A stretch of 64,000 bases of DNA from Anisakis pegreffii (taxonomy: Eukaryota; Nematoda; Chromadorea; Rhabditida; Anisakidae): positions 1 through 64,000 of the forward strand of contig JAPYMA010003030.1 in the NCBI GenBank assembly GCA_035041965.1, read 5' to 3'. Of the stretch, positions 46,297 to 61,000 are shown piece after piece (position 1 is the stretch's first letter; every line of letters starts with the position of its first letter). Position numbers and translations under genes: made by a program. The notes beneath the pieces are model-generated. The model ran no database searches. It was not told the DNA's origin and was given only the letters and a program-made list of their open reading frames with translations.

Positions 46297-49200
46297 TTAA
46301 TGAGATCTCGAGTGCCATCTTCAAGGCTACCGTCTTCTCAAGTGTGTCCGATAACATATGAATTTTTTGCGTCAGTGGATCCAGCTGGATCTCCTCAGTC
46401 AGAGTAACATATGTTTTGCCGAGCGATTTTGCCTTCCTGACCAGCTATAGCCATTTTCTTGGGTCTATCTCAATTCGATAGCGCAGTTGCGCTCATTCGA
46501 ACAAATTGATCACTATAGAGCAATCAATACGTTCATATTACCAGTGGACGGATAGCGATCTTCGAGCTAACCGTCTTCTCAGGTTTGCTCGGATACATGC
46601 AAAGTTCTTTTGACCGCTCGATCCAGCAGAACCTCTAGATTCAGAATGCTAAAATTTTTACTGAGCAATTTGACCTTGATCAGGAGATATAGGTTTTTAT
46701 TAATGAGATCTCGAGTGCTATCTTCAAGGCTACCGTCTTCTCAAGTTTGTCCGGTAACATATGAATTTTTTGCTTCAGTGGATCCAGCTGGATCTCCTCA
46801 GGCAGAGTAACATATGTTTTGTCGAGCGATTTTACTTTCCTGACCAGCTATAGCCATTTTCTTAGGTCTATCTCAATTCGATAGCGCAGTTGCGCTCATT
46901 CGTACAAATTGATCACTATAGAGCAATCAATACGTTCATATTACCAATGGACGGATTGCGATCTTCGAGCTAACCGTCTTCTCAGGTTTGCCCGGATACA
47001 TGCAAATTTCTTTTCACCGCTCGATCCAGCAGAACCTCTAGATTCAGAATGTTAAAGATTTTACTGAGCAATTTAACCTTGTTCAGGAGATATAGGTTTT
47101 TATTAATGAGATCTCGAGTGCCATCTTCAAGGCTACCGTCTTCTCAAGTGTGTCCGGTAACATATGAATTTTTTTGCGTCAGTGGATCCAGCTGGATCTC
47201 CTCAGTCAGAGTAACATATGTTTTGTTGAGCGATTTTGCTTTCCTGACCAGCTGTAGGCATTTTCTTAGGTCTATCTCAATTCGATAGCGCAGTCGCGCT
47301 CATTCATACAAATTGATCACTATAGAGCAATCAATACGTTCATATTACCAATGGACGGATTGCGACCTTCGAGCTAACCGTCTTCTCAGGTTTGCCCGGA
47401 TACATGCAAATTTCTTTTCACCGCTCGATCCAGCAGAACCTCTAGATTCAGAATGTTAAAGATTTTACTGAGCAATTTAACCTTGTTCAAGTGTGTCCGG
47501 TAACATATGAATTTTTTTGCATCAGTGGATCCAGCTGGATCTCCTCAGTCAGAGTAACATATGTTTTGCCGAGCGATTTTGCCTTCCTGACCAGCTATAG
47601 CCATTTTCTTGGGTCTATCTCAATTCGATAGCGCAGTCGCGCTCATTCATACAAATTGATCACTATAGAGCAATCAATACGTGCATATTACCAATGGACG
47701 GATTGCGATCTTCGAGCTAACCGTCTTCTCAGGTTTGCCCGGATACATGCAAATTTCTTTGCACCGCTCGATCCACCAGAACCTCTAGATTCAGAATGTT
47801 GAAGATTTTACTGAGCAATTTAACCTTGTTCAGGAGATATAGGAATTAATTAATGAGATCTCGAGTGCCATCTTCAAGGCTACCGTCTTCTCAAGTTTGT
47901 CCGGTAACATATGGATTTTTTGCTTCAGTGGATCCAGCTGGATCTCCTCAGTCAGAGTAACATATGTTTTGTCGAGCGATTTTACTTTCCTGACCAGCTA
48001 TAGCCATTTTCTTAGGTCTATCTCAATTCGATAACGCAGTCGCGCTCATTCATACAAATTGATCACTATAGAGCAATCAATACGTTCATATTACCAATAG
48101 GCGGATTGCGATCTTCGAGCTAACCGTCTTCTCAGGTTTGCCCGGACACATGCAAATTTCTTTTCACCGCTGGATCCAGCAGAACCTCTAGATTCAGAAT
48201 GTTAAAGATTTTACTGAGCAATTTGACCTTGTTCAGGAGATATAGGCATTTTATTAATGAGATCTCGAGTGCCATCTTCAAGGCTACCGTCTTCTCAAGT
48301 TTGTCCGGTAACATATGAATTTTTTTGCTTCAGTGGATCCAGCTGGATCTCCTCAGTCAGAGTAACATATGTTTTGTCGAGCGATTTTGCTTTCCTGACC
48401 AGCTATAGCCATTTTCTTAGGTCTATCTCAATTCGATAGCGCAGTCGCGCTCATTCATACAAATTGATCACTATAGAGCAATCAATACGTTCATATTACC
48501 AATAGGCGGATTGCGATCTTCGAGCTAACCGTCTTCTCAGGTTTGCCCGGATACATGCAAATTTCTTTTCACCGCTCGATCCAGCAGAACCTCTAGATTC
48601 AGAATGTTAAAGATTTTACTGAGCAATTTGACCTTGTTCAGGAGATATAGGCATTTTATTAATGAGATCTCGAGTGCCATCTTCAAGGCTACCGTCTTCT
48701 CAAGTTTGTCCGGTAACATATGAATTTTTTTGCGTCAGTGGATCCAGCTGGATCTCCTCAGTCAGAGTAACATATGTTTTGTCGAGCGATTTTGCTTTCC
48801 TGACCAGCTATAGCCATTTTCTTAGGTCTATCTCAATTCGATAGCGCAGTCGCGCTCATTCATACAAATTGATCACTATAGAGCAATCAATACGTTCATA
48901 TTACCAATAGACGGATTGCGATCTTCGAGCTAACCGTCTTCTCAGGTTTGCCCGGATACATGCAAAGTTCTTTTCACCGCTCGATCCAGCAGAACCTCTA
49001 GATTCAGAATGTTAAAGATTTTACTGAGCAATTTGACCTTGTTCAGGAGATATAGGCATTTTATTAATGAGATCTCGAGTGCTATCTTCAAGGCTACCGT
49101 CTTCTCAAGTTTGCCCGGTAACATATGAATTTTTTTGCGTCAGTGGATCCAGCTGGATCTCCTCAGTCAGAGTAACATATGTTTTGTCGAGCGATTTTGC

Positions 49201-52200
49201 TTTCCTGACCAGCTATAGCCATTTTCTTAGGTCTATCTCAATTCGATAGCGCAGTCGCGCTCATTCATACAAATTGATCACTATAGAGCAATCAATACGT
49301 TCATATTACCAATAGACGGATTGCGATCTTCGAGCTAACCGTCTTCTCAGGTTTGCCCGGATACATGCAAATTTCTTTTCACCGCTCGATCCAGCAGAAC
49401 CTCTAGATTCAGAATGTTAAAGATTTTACTGAGCAATTTGACCTTGTTCAGGAGATATAGGCATTTTATTAATGAGATCTCGAGTGCCATCTTCAAGGCT
49501 ACCGTCTTCTCAAGTTTGTCCGGTAACATATGAATTTTTTTGCGTCAGTGGATCCAGCTGGATCTCCTCAGTCAGAGTAACATATGTTTTGTCGAGCGAT
49601 TTTGCTTTCCTGACCAGCTATAGCCATTTTCTTAGGTCTATCTCAATTCGATAGCGCAGTCGCGCTCATTCATACAAATTGATCACTATAGAGCAATCAA
49701 TACGTTCATATTACCAATAGGCGGATTGCGATCTTCGAGCTAACCGTCTTCTCAGGTTTGCCCGGATACATGCAAATTTCTTTTCACCGCTCGATCCAGC
49801 AGAACCTCTAGATTCAGAATGTTAAAGATTTTACTGAGCAATTTGACCTTGTTCAGGAGATATAGGCATTTTATTAATGAGATCTCGAGTGCCATCTTCA
49901 AGGCTACCGTCTTCTCAAGTTTGCCCGGTAACATATGAATTTTTTTGCGTCAGTGGATCCAGCTGGATCTCCTCAGTCAGAGTAACATATGTTTTGTCGA
50001 GCGATTTTGCTTTCCTGACCAGCTATAGCCATTTTCTTAGGTCTATCTCAATTCGATAGCGCAGTCGCGCTCGTTCATACAAATTGATCACTATAGAGCA
50101 ATCAATACGTTCATATTACCAATGGACGGATTGCGATCTTCAAGCTAACCGTCTTCTCAGGTTTGCCCGGTTACATGTAAATTTCTTTGCACCGCTCGAT
50201 CCAGCAGAACCTCTAGATTCAGAATGTTAAAGATTTTACTGAGCAATTTGACCTTGTTCAGGAGATATAGGCATTTTATTAATGAGATCTCGAGTGCTAT
50301 CTTCAAGGCTACCATCTTCTCAAGTTTGTCCGGTAACATATGAATTTTTTTGCTTCAGTGGATCCAGCTGGATCTCCTCAGTCAGAGTAACATATGTTTT
50401 GTCGAGCGGTTTTGCTTTCCTGACCAGCTATAGCCATTTTCTTAGGTCTATCTCAATTCGATAGCGCAGTCGCGCTCATTCATACAAATTGATCACTATA
50501 GAGCAATCAATACGTTCATATTACCAATTGGCGGATTGCGATCTTCGAGCTAACCGTCTTCTCAGGTTTGTCCGGATACATGCAAAGTTCTTTTCACCGC
50601 TGAATCCAGCAGAACCTCTAGATTCAGAATGTTAAAGATTTTACTGAGCAATTTGACCTTGTTCAGGAGATATAGGCATTTTATTAATGAGATCTCGAGT
50701 GCCATCTTCAAGGCTACCGTCTTCTCAAGTCTGCCCGGTAACATATGAATTTTTTTGCTTCAGTGGATCCAGCTGGATCTCCTCAGTCAGAGTAACATAT
50801 GTTTTGTCGAGCGATTTTGCTTTCCTGACCAGCTATAGCCATTTTCTTAGGTCTATCTCAATTCGATAGCGCAGTCGCGCTCATTCATACAAATTGATCA
50901 CTATAGAGCAATCAATACGTTCATATTACCAATAGGCGGATTGCGATCTTCGAGCTAACCGTCTTCTCAGGTTTGCCCGGATACATGCAAAGTTCTTTTC
51001 ACCGCTCGATCCAGCAGAACCTCTAGATTCAGAATGTTAAAGATTTTACTGAGCAATTTGACCTTGTTCAGGAGATATAGGCATTTTATTAATGAGATCT
51101 CGAGTGCCATCTTCAAGGCTACCGTCTTCTCAAGTTTGCCCGGTAACATATGAATTTTTTTACGTCAGTGGATCCAGCTGGATCTCCTCAGTCAGAGTAA
51201 CATATGTTTTGTCGAGCGATTTTGCTTTCCTGAGCAGCTATAGCCATTTACTTAGGTCTATCTCAATTCGATAGCGCAGTCGCGCTCATTCATACAAATT
51301 GATCACTATAGAGCAATCAATACGTTCATATTACCAATTGGCGGATTGCGATCTTCGAGCTAACCGTCTTCTCAGGTTTGCCCGGATACATGCAAATTTC
51401 TTTTCACCGCTCGATCCAGCAGAACCTCTAGATTCAGAATGTTAAAAATTTTACTGAGCAATTTGACCTTGTTTAAGAGATATACGCATTTTATTAATAA
51501 GATCTCGAGTGCCATTTCAAAGCCACCGTCTTCTCAAGTTTGCCCAGTAACATATGAATTTTTTTGCGTCAGTGGATCCAGCTGGATCTCCTCAGTCAGA
51601 GTAACATATGTTTTGTCGAGCGATTTTGCTTTCCTGACCAGCTATAGCCATTTTCTTAGGTCTATCTCAATTCGATAGCGCAGTCGCGCTCATTCATACA
51701 AATTGATCACTATAGAGCAATCAATACGTTCATATTACCAATAGGCGGATTGCGATCTTCGAGCTAACCGTCTTCTCAGGTTTGCCCGGATACATGCAAA
51801 GTTCTTTTCACCGCTCGATCCAGCAGAACCTCTAGATTCAGAATGTTAAAGATTTTACTGAGCAATTTGACCTTGTTCAGGAGATATAGGCATTTTATTA
51901 ATGAGATCTCGAGTGCCATCTTCAAGGCTACCGTCTTCTCAAGTTTGTCCGGTAACATATGAATTTTTTTGCTTCAGTGGATCCAGCTGGATCTCCTCAG
52001 TCAGAGTAACATATGTTTTGTCGAGCGATTTTGCTTTCCTGACCAGCTATAGCCATTTTCTTAGGTCTATCTCAATTCGATAGCGCAGTCGCGCTCATTC
52101 ATACAAATTGATCACTATAGAGCAATCAATACGTTCATATTACCAATAGGCGGATTGCGATCTTCGAGCTAACCGTCTTCTCAGGTTTGCCCGGGTACAT

Positions 52201-52260
52201 GTAAATTTCATTTCACCGCTCGATCCAGCAGAACCTCTAGATTCAGAATGTTAATGAATT
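46297..52260 (+). repeat. 405-bp satellite array
   Basis: About 15 units with a 405-bp period, clearest from 48.1 kb to 52.2 kb where unit ends fall at 48132, 48537, 48942, 49347, 49752, 50157, 50562, 50967 and 51776. Each unit has two related parts: a ~165-bp part (cctctagattcagaatgtta, tactgagcaatttgacc, gagatctcgagtgcc, tccggtaacatatgaa) and a ~240-bp part (agtcagagtaacatatgt, cgagcgattttgctttcc, gcgctcattc, cccggatacatgcaaa). The two parts share the order of motifs. The perfect palindrome gatccagctggatc marks one junction in each unit. Units near 47.4 kb are shortened. Frames of 60 codons on both strands are side effects of the repeat. Confidence 0.95.
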
Positions 52261-53680
52261 TACTGAGCAACTTGGCTTATTTGTGGGGATATAGGCATTT
52301 TATTAATCAGATCTCGGGTGCCACCTTCAAGGCTATCGTAAACTAAAGTTTGTCCACCAGCATATGAATGTTTTGCCTCACTCGATCTAGCTGGATCTCT
52401 TCATTCAGATGCACATATATTTTGTTGAGAGATTTTACTTTCCTGAGGTGGTGTTGCCGTTTTCTGGAGGCATATGTCAATTCAACGGCGCAGTCGTGCT
52501 CACTCATTCAAATTTATCACTATATACCAATCAATACGTTCATATTAGCAATAGGTGGATTGCTTCGAGCTAACCGTCTTCTCAGGTTTGCCAGGAAACA
52601 TGCGAATTTCTTTTCACCGTTCTATCCAGCACAACCTCTGGATGCAGAATATTATAAATTTTACTGCGCTATTTGGCTTTAGTTGAGGAGATATGAATAT
52701 TTTTTTAATACTATCTCAATGCAATGCATGTACACATGTATGTTGGGCGAACATCTCAACAAGCAATGACTGTGTTTTCATCTGAACAGCTTATTATGTT
52801 GAGCAAAATCATCATTTCAGGGCCACTATCGTCAATTTTTGATCAAGGTATCAGTATATTATTACAACGTTGGACGTATCGGTTTAGGTGACTTCAGTGT
52901 TGGGAAGCTAGTACTACAACTAATCTATCCGGGTGAATCCATCATATCAGTAACATATCAGATCTATCTTGTATTGCGTGATATTATGTGAAATAAACGT
53001 GTTGCAAGCGATTGGAATAATGAAGATCCGGATGAGTCAAGTGCACCGGTAATTTGTACCAAATAGTGATGTTCAGGATGCTGCAATCATATCGAGCGTG
53101 TGAGCAGTGTCTCAAACGGTTGAAGGCTTCCTTTCAAGCAATTAATAATTACATGACACAGACGATCTCAATTTATGAAAATCGCACTCATAGAATATTT
53201 TGACGAGCACTTTTGCTTACATGAGGAGATATAGCTATTTTCTTGAAAGTGCAGTGGCGATGATTCTGTTACGTTGTATCACAGAGATCAATCTATACAT
53301 TACTATAACGCTGTTGGGGTTACCATCTTCGAGCTGATGGTACTCTCAGGTTTGCCCAATAACATATCAATTTCTTTACACCTTTCGATTTCGCAGAGCC
53401 TCTAGATGCAGAAAAACGTATATCTTGCTGGGCACTTCTGCTTACTTGAGCAGATATAGCTGTTTTCCTTAAAGCCATTTCAAATAGTGCTGTGGCGCTC
53501 ATTTATGTACATTGTATCACTATAGATCAATCTGTACGTTACTATAGCACTATCAGGTTTACCATCTTCAGGCTAACCTTGCTCTCGGGTTTGCTTTCTA
53601 ACATATCAACTTCTGGACATTGTTCGATTCCGCGGAACCTTTAGATTCAGGAAAACGTATACCTTGTTCATATTCTGTGG
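52261..53680 (+). repeat. Degenerate right flank of the satellite
   Basis: Copies become steadily more diverged: near 52300 still 405-like, near 53200-53660 only words such as gcgctcattta, tatagatcaatctgtacgtt and gattccgcggaacct remain. These resemble the reversed copies at 6110-7480 more than the array itself. Confidence 0.8.
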
Positions 53681-55086
53681 CGATCGTTCATTTTAACTTT
53701 ATCACGAAATGTCGTCAGCTTTATAATGCGCTCTGATGTTCGTCTTATTGATCATAGTTTGTTGTTCAAGGATATCATATCTTTTTTCGCGCAAACCTTT
53801 GAACTTCCGGAGGTGCAGACTCCAATAGAAAGCACGACTGGACTCAAATGATGGTAGCTATCACCTAAGTTTTTTAAATCAGATCTTGTTAGCAGAATGA
53901 TGGTTTTCGATATTGCACAGCTATCTCCTAATATTCGAATCGATCATGATTACCACACTGGAATCAGTGATTTCTCTCTAACGAAGCTTACATATTTTAA
54001 GGATAGATGTCTGCTATTTTATTACTTGCAGTTTAGTTTGCTTGAGGTGACAATGAGCCTTTTTGTAATCACATTTCCTTAATCGGTTCTAGGAGATATC
54101 AATTCCTCGAATCATCTGAACTGTTTTCCGATCATTTTGATTTGAAAACAATAAATATTCAGTGTTACATGTTGTCACTTGTGACATGTTCAGAGTGTAC
54201 TGGTTTGAGTGTATTGGTTTCCAAATCATTGTGAACCATCAGTTTTCCAAGCAAGCTTCAATTCTGTTAACACAAAGTTTCAAATGATTATTTCAAAAAT
54301 TAAACCAAGAAAAAGCCACAGAAATGAAATAGCAATTGTAAAATCGAAAACCGTATATGTGCACCTTGGAAATGGGCGAAAATAGTCCATTTTGTTTAGG
54401 AAACACAAATGCGAAAGGAAAGAAAACGCTCACGTCAGCTGGATGGAAAAAGGAGCGCTACACAACGCTATGAAAATTAGATAATCCCGGAATCATTACG
54501 AGAAACATTACAAATATTGCATCAAGAGATAATATCAACGAATATTCTGTTAAAATCGAATGGAACAGTGATCTGTTGCGAAATAATCAAATTTTCGATA
54601 CAGAAACGACGTTGTTTGCTAAAAGAATTCCACCAGCGAAGTACTTCACTCTCATCAACGCGACTTTCGCCGATTGAATGAGTTCGAGGCGCATTGACGG
54701 TTGTATAGACGAAAAAGCAGCAAAACTGTTCACCGAGTAATGGCGAAGGAATCGTGAATCGATGTTGAATGAGTAAAATGAGTGAATGAGTAAATGTTTA
54801 AAGTTTCCTGAAAATAACAATTTCACATTTAGAATTCCATCTGAAAAATATCAGAATGATTCATCAGCAGTCAAAAAGTATCAGAAATGAAAGCTTTTGA
54901 ATGAATATTGAGAAATCAAATGTTTTCAGTTATTTATGTTATATATGAAGGGGAAAACGTTTGAAAATGAACAGTTGAACTAAATGAAACGATCGATGAC
55001 AATAATACATCAGATCGTTTAGCATCATGCCCTCCAAAAATATCTACGAAAGCAGAAAATTTTTTGAAACCAACGAATCTAAGAAC
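53681..55086. other. Intergenic between satellite and calpain
   Basis: No supported gene. Frames at 53897-54082 (+) and 54587-54826 (-) resemble nothing I know. Confidence 0.5.
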
Positions 55087-58000
55087 TCACTGTGATTTCA
55101 TACCGCTATTCGCAAATATTCTAAGCATGAATTGAGCCTCTGTATTCGGTTCAAATGTTGACGGAATAATCACATAATCGCCTGGTGGAACGCGGAATCG
55201 AAGCGTCACCTGAATTAATTGCCATTACTCCAGTTGAACCCTTCAGTTGAGTGAAATATTGCTGAGGCGGAAATAAAAGCTATGGGAGCATGGAAAAGTG
55301 TGTGATAAATCGATGAAATCTTCTTCAGAAGATAGAAATATTAATGAAATGTCGAGTTTCCCGTTCCTGAAGGAATGTTTTGCTCGGAACTGAGTGGTGT
55401 ACCAATATCATTAATGTTATGAGCCTGAGCTAGGCTATTATCCGGCTTGTATCTATTATCTAATTATCTGCTATTAATCGTAATGTCGAGTGATTGAGCA
55501 CACAAATTAATACATCGATAAGTAGATTTAGACGATACGAGTATGTTCAAGGATTTCTCGATGATCGAACGAATAGATCAAACACAGTAAATCGAATGAA
55601 TCAATGGCCGTGATAACCTCTCTCATGTGGGTGAAAGAAGCCGTTTGAGCACATGGTTTGTGCGAACTGAAAAAGTTTTCATCGAGACGTCCACTGGTTC
55701 CATCAGCCTGAAATTGCATGAGATTCATACGATGCTCAGTTCAACAGCGCACAACTGAAATAAAAATGTTCTGTATAATGACACAACTTTCCGAGAAAAA
55801 AAATTCGAAAAGGATTCAACCAAAACCAACATCATAAATACGGAATCCAATAGAAACTTTCTCGATTCCGGCATGTTTCAACTCACGACGATACTTCTGC
55901 ATCAACGCTACAATCACCGTACACAAATGATCATCATCTTTCGGATCCAGGTCACTCAAATGAATCAGATACTGTGGATTATTCTGGAAAGTATCTGAAA
56001 AAGTGGACCAAATGAACGCTGCAGCAGAATGAATTCACAAAACGTTTCCACAATTCAACACCAACCCTTATGCTCATGGCATCCACCAGCTGTCTGATTT
56101 TTTATCCACTCCCCGTGGTGTGTGATACTGCTCCATGTTTGATGAACTTTACGAATGCCGGTCATTTCAGCGATCTAGAATATGCCATATCACTGAACTT
56201 CTCAAAAACTCTCAATTCGCCAAGAAGCAAAAAAGTTACCGTTCAGGGTCGTGACCTAGTGTTCGGATCGTCATCTAGTGTTCGGATCATAATCGCCCAT
56301 TTGGGATCGTCATTCGGAATTTTATTTATTCACTACTCTAATTAGCAGTTACAACTCATTCCGAATTTACGCCTTTCTGTTATCACCAATATCCTTAATA
56401 CCATATTTTTGCTTCCTTGACATCCTTCTTTCCGCGCAGCTAATGATAGTAGTGTTGGGAATCACCTGTCTTCATGAAATTCTAACGTGCATTATGGAAT
56501 TGGCGAACACAGAGGCTTTGGCTACCATATTGCCCAATGATTTTAGGAAGAGGGATTCAATGTGAGCTCAGAAATACCGACTGAAGATTGATCGATTGAT
56601 TAAAAATGCGCCTAATGATCCATCAGAGCAACTGTTTGGAACAGTCAACAGTGGGTACCCAGTGATACTAATTCCAAATCAACAATAAGGAATTTCTGTA
56701 ATTAATGTGACCGAATTGGTTCTTTCCCAGATGTAAATATTCCAAACAACAATAACCCTTTTGCCGATCGCTCAAACTCGACTCTCAAACCCACTGCTCA
56801 ATGTCTAAATTCCACACTCGAGTTTTTTCAAGGTTCACAAGTGAAAGCGATGTTGTGAACGAGTGTGAGTCGACGTCTATGTTAAAGGAAATGTTTGCAT
56901 CAGTTGAAAGCATCACCATTTTTTGAATTACTATTGATGCGATTTCAATATGAAAGCGTGAAAAGCAATCCGACTTACTTCATCCATAACCTCAGCATCT
57001 AAGTGACAGATAGACATATCAGTGAAATTACTCTTAAAATCATCCAGTGACATCCTGAAATTGAAAGAAGAAATTCAATTGGATGCTGCGCTGCATAAAC
57101 ATCAAATCACAGGTACAAAAGAGACTGATTGGCATTTTATAGGATTTCGAAATTGAATTTCAAACCATCAAGCATTTCATGAAAGAGTGCTTATTGAAGG
57201 TAACATTCAGGTTGTAAAGCGTCTGTTCATAGCAAAACAGTTCTTGCACTAAACATACCTAATCACAGAAACTTGCAATTTCATGATGACATGGATTAAT
57301 TAAGTCGTAAAACGAACCAAAATTCTCCATCATGTTCGATTTTCAGTCCCAACTTATCTTTGTCCTGTTGCGATATACTCTTCCATTCAGGCGATTGATC
57401 TGACCAGGCTCCATTCCATTCGTGTTTATCACCCCATGGATTACGAAGACGTAAGAGTAGATTATCTTTCTTGGTGTCTGTGGGATCCTTCACCTGGCAT
57501 TGATGACTGCTGAGAAATTCAGTCATTCTCATAGAGGAAACAATTGCAAGAAACTTGGACAATATATCAGTTTTTAAGCTGGATAAACAAAAAGCAACAA
57601 TAACGATGAGAATAATAAGAATATAGGGTGATTTCGAAGTAAAACTAACCACGCAGATACCAGTGATACTGTAGGCGTGACTTTTTATCAATCCGCTCGA
57701 CGTTTCTCCTACACCCTTCAAATAAAACAATTGAATTGCACAATTTCGTGGAAAATCAAACACAACTACGTGACAGAATCATTCAATGCACGGCTGTTTC
57801 AAGGCCGAAACATAGTAAAGACTGAAAAGAAGTCAATATACCTTAATGCTACATCCGAACAGCGATCCCATTTCAAAACCAAGCAGCATTTCCTTGAGAT
57901 TTTTAGGCGACTTTTGCAAATTATAGAATTCCGTTAATCCACCAGTCATATCCTCTAACGCCTCTGATGAATAACCACCTTTCAACGCCTCATACGATCC

Positions 58001-61000
58001 ATACAATCTAAATTCAAGCTTCTAAAATAAAGTCAATCACAGAAGTGAGCAATAAAAGGATTTACGCCTTGAACTTCTGGCGGCTCATATTTTTCATCCA
58101 AGAACCGGATATTCACATCGATAAAGTGAAATAAATGTGAACTGACACAGCTGATTACTTTGCGTAACTTTTTTCCAATAGGGCACTCCAGAATTCGTTA
58201 TTCTCTCTGGAATTCATGTACACTAATTTGCCGCCTGATGTTGGTAAACGATCGTCCACCACTACGTCAACCCATTGACCGTAACGCCAGAATTGGAAGT
58301 GGAATATGCCTGGAAGCCGAGAAAGACAACATAAAACATGACATCGGATCGATCGTTTCGAACGGAATTCGAGGCAATTGAACGAAAATCAAGTGAACAC
58401 AGAAATTCAAGTGAATACCCACCCGCATAATTCTCAGTGAAACTTTGATCTGGTGGAACGACACGATAGAAGAGCTCATCATGAAGTGTCAAATCGGCTA
58501 CAGCTGCAAGTAACCAACAATCGCCCAGCTCTCCTTGATCCACATCGAAACGTGACTGATGGCTCATATTTATAAATTGTGGAGCTTTAACGATTTCCTC
58601 AAAAACACCGATAATTACTACTGTGATAAACGGAACATTTACTTCCATTATGATTTTACTTCCATTATGAATGCGTAGTCTAGATGGAATGTGAAAGCAA
58701 CGTGCGATTACTTAGGAGGAATATTTTCTATATTTGTAGATTTTAATTTTAATAATGCCCAAAACGTACTCCAGGTCTCTTCCATTCGATAGGTATTGAT
58801 GGTCGTTTTTTGAAGAATAAACTCTCATTGCATGCCGGAAATTCAGGGTCTTCAAATAAGCGATGCTCCTGCAAATATTTTATAGCCGAGCGACAGTGAG
58901 GATTTCGACGAAGAACATTCAACTAACAAAATTGCTAAATTAGTTGTTTGAAGAGCTTGTATGGAATTGCAATTTGTGTGAATCATGAGATTTGCATCTG
59001 CTCTTTAGAGCAGTAGAGATGTTGTTTAAGATTAAAATGATGAGATAAATAGTGATCGAAGAGGACAACAAAATAAAACGGTGATTAGAACTGCTAAGGA
59101 TCATCACAGATCAGCAGTGATAACAATAATCAATAATGGAAACGTGGACAATGCTTGATAGCAATGACATACTTTAAGACATCGATCTCGTTCTGCGTTA
59201 AAGTCTAACGCTCCGGCTTTGTCGGATGGGAACAATGATCCTACAGGTTTTATACGTTTACAAGCCTGAAACAAAATTTGAGAATCTCATACTGTTTCAG
59301 AGTGAAAAAGACTGAACATTATAGAGGGAAAAGAAAGCACTCATTATTGTTCTCCTTAAATTGCGAGAATGCATCAGAAAATCACAAGAACCAGTGAGTA
59401 AATGCTAGGCAAGTCAAGTAAACGACGCAATTAACTGATAGTAAGGCATGCATGAATAAACTCGAGTGTTCTTGGGATTTCATAGCTAAAGCTGATAGAT
59501 TCCGGACTGGATATCTTTTGGCATTAAACTGTTGATGAACGTCGGCTTATTCGACGCTTTCAATTTTGATCCATATGTGAGCAGAGAAGTAAGTAAAAAG
59601 AATATTGTCTGCTGCTTGAACGTAGTAGTCTAACAGTAAGTGCACGCGATTGGAATATGAAGTGGAATGAAAATTCGGTCGTTCAAAAGCAGTGAAAAAA
59701 TTACGACACTATCGAGAGTTGCCGGTTTCGAAGCACCACCTGAGGCAGCAGCATCTGGCGGAGTGTGTGTATCAAAAGATTCACTGTTTCTGCACCATGG
59801 TACAACCTATAACACTCGAATTTTTCAGCGATCCAAATGACATCTCGGGTTACTAAGCGAACTGTGGATGAGCAGAGCAAATAAGACCACAAACTTTTCA
59901 GGATGATTTATTCAAGTTGCTTTAATGTTGATAACGTGATGAATGTTTTGGGGAATAAAATCTGTTCATGAAAATTATTGCATTAGGCAGAGCACATTTC
60001 TTATGAGCGTTATTAAAAAAGAGTCAATATTCTCAGGACCGCTTTCTCAATTTTCATGATGCACAATTCTAAGTAACGACCTTTTCATATCACGGTTAGT
60101 CTTCGATTGGCGACGATAAACTGTTCAAATATATCGTCGCAGATCATGTGCAAACTAGTCAGTTCCAAAAAAACTCGCATTAAATTTCAAAGCGATAGAT
60201 TACAAATAGATCATTAGTATACATGCGAACTGTAGTACACAAATGAAAAATGGTTGTTTTATAAATAAGAAATAAAACTGTTACAAATAACTTTGAGAAA
60301 ATATCAACAAGCTAAATTTGCTGATAATTATGTACGATACAACGATTCAGAATTCATTTCCTAACTTACCTTCCGCTTGAATTTTCCACTTAAAATATTG
60401 TACAGAATCGTTTTCCCAACGTCACCTAACTCATTGTCTTTACCACCTGAAAATGTCGAGAGCTTTCACACTAAGATTTTGAAGTTGTTCTAAACGAAAA
60501 TCCCAATCATTTCAATAATATGAATCAAAGCAAACGAACAAATATGCAAGTAAAGAACCAACCAAGATTGAATGAACCTAAGCCTAAGCCTAAGCTCAAT
60601 TGTGCGCTTAGCAGATCAGAGCTGTCTTGTTTTCAGTCCTCCGACGCTTTTTTTATGAATGCTGGCAGATATATGGTAGTATCCTCATATGTAGTAAGAG
60701 CTTTCCATCGTTTTTTAACCAGTCAACCAACTACACTATTTAATCCGACGACCTTATCTCTCTTACTGCCAACACTCGATAAAGAACCAATCCAACGTAC
60801 CACATTCCTAACATTTAAACCACCTCCACTTTCATATGAAACACCTCAGGAAGTTGATCATCTCAAGCAAGGTATTCATATCTTTTGAAGTTTGTTTAGA
60901 GAAGACGTGAAAGAATTCGTTTATATGACGCAAGCATCGATTCGATTGTGTTTTTTTTGGAATTAATGCATGCAGAATGTTTATAAGCGAAACTCGCACA

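Noticed and set aside
46154..52083. Series of 60-codon frames on both strands
   Set aside because: They repeat every 405 bases, overlap on opposite strands and span the gap in one case; they are by-products of the satellite.
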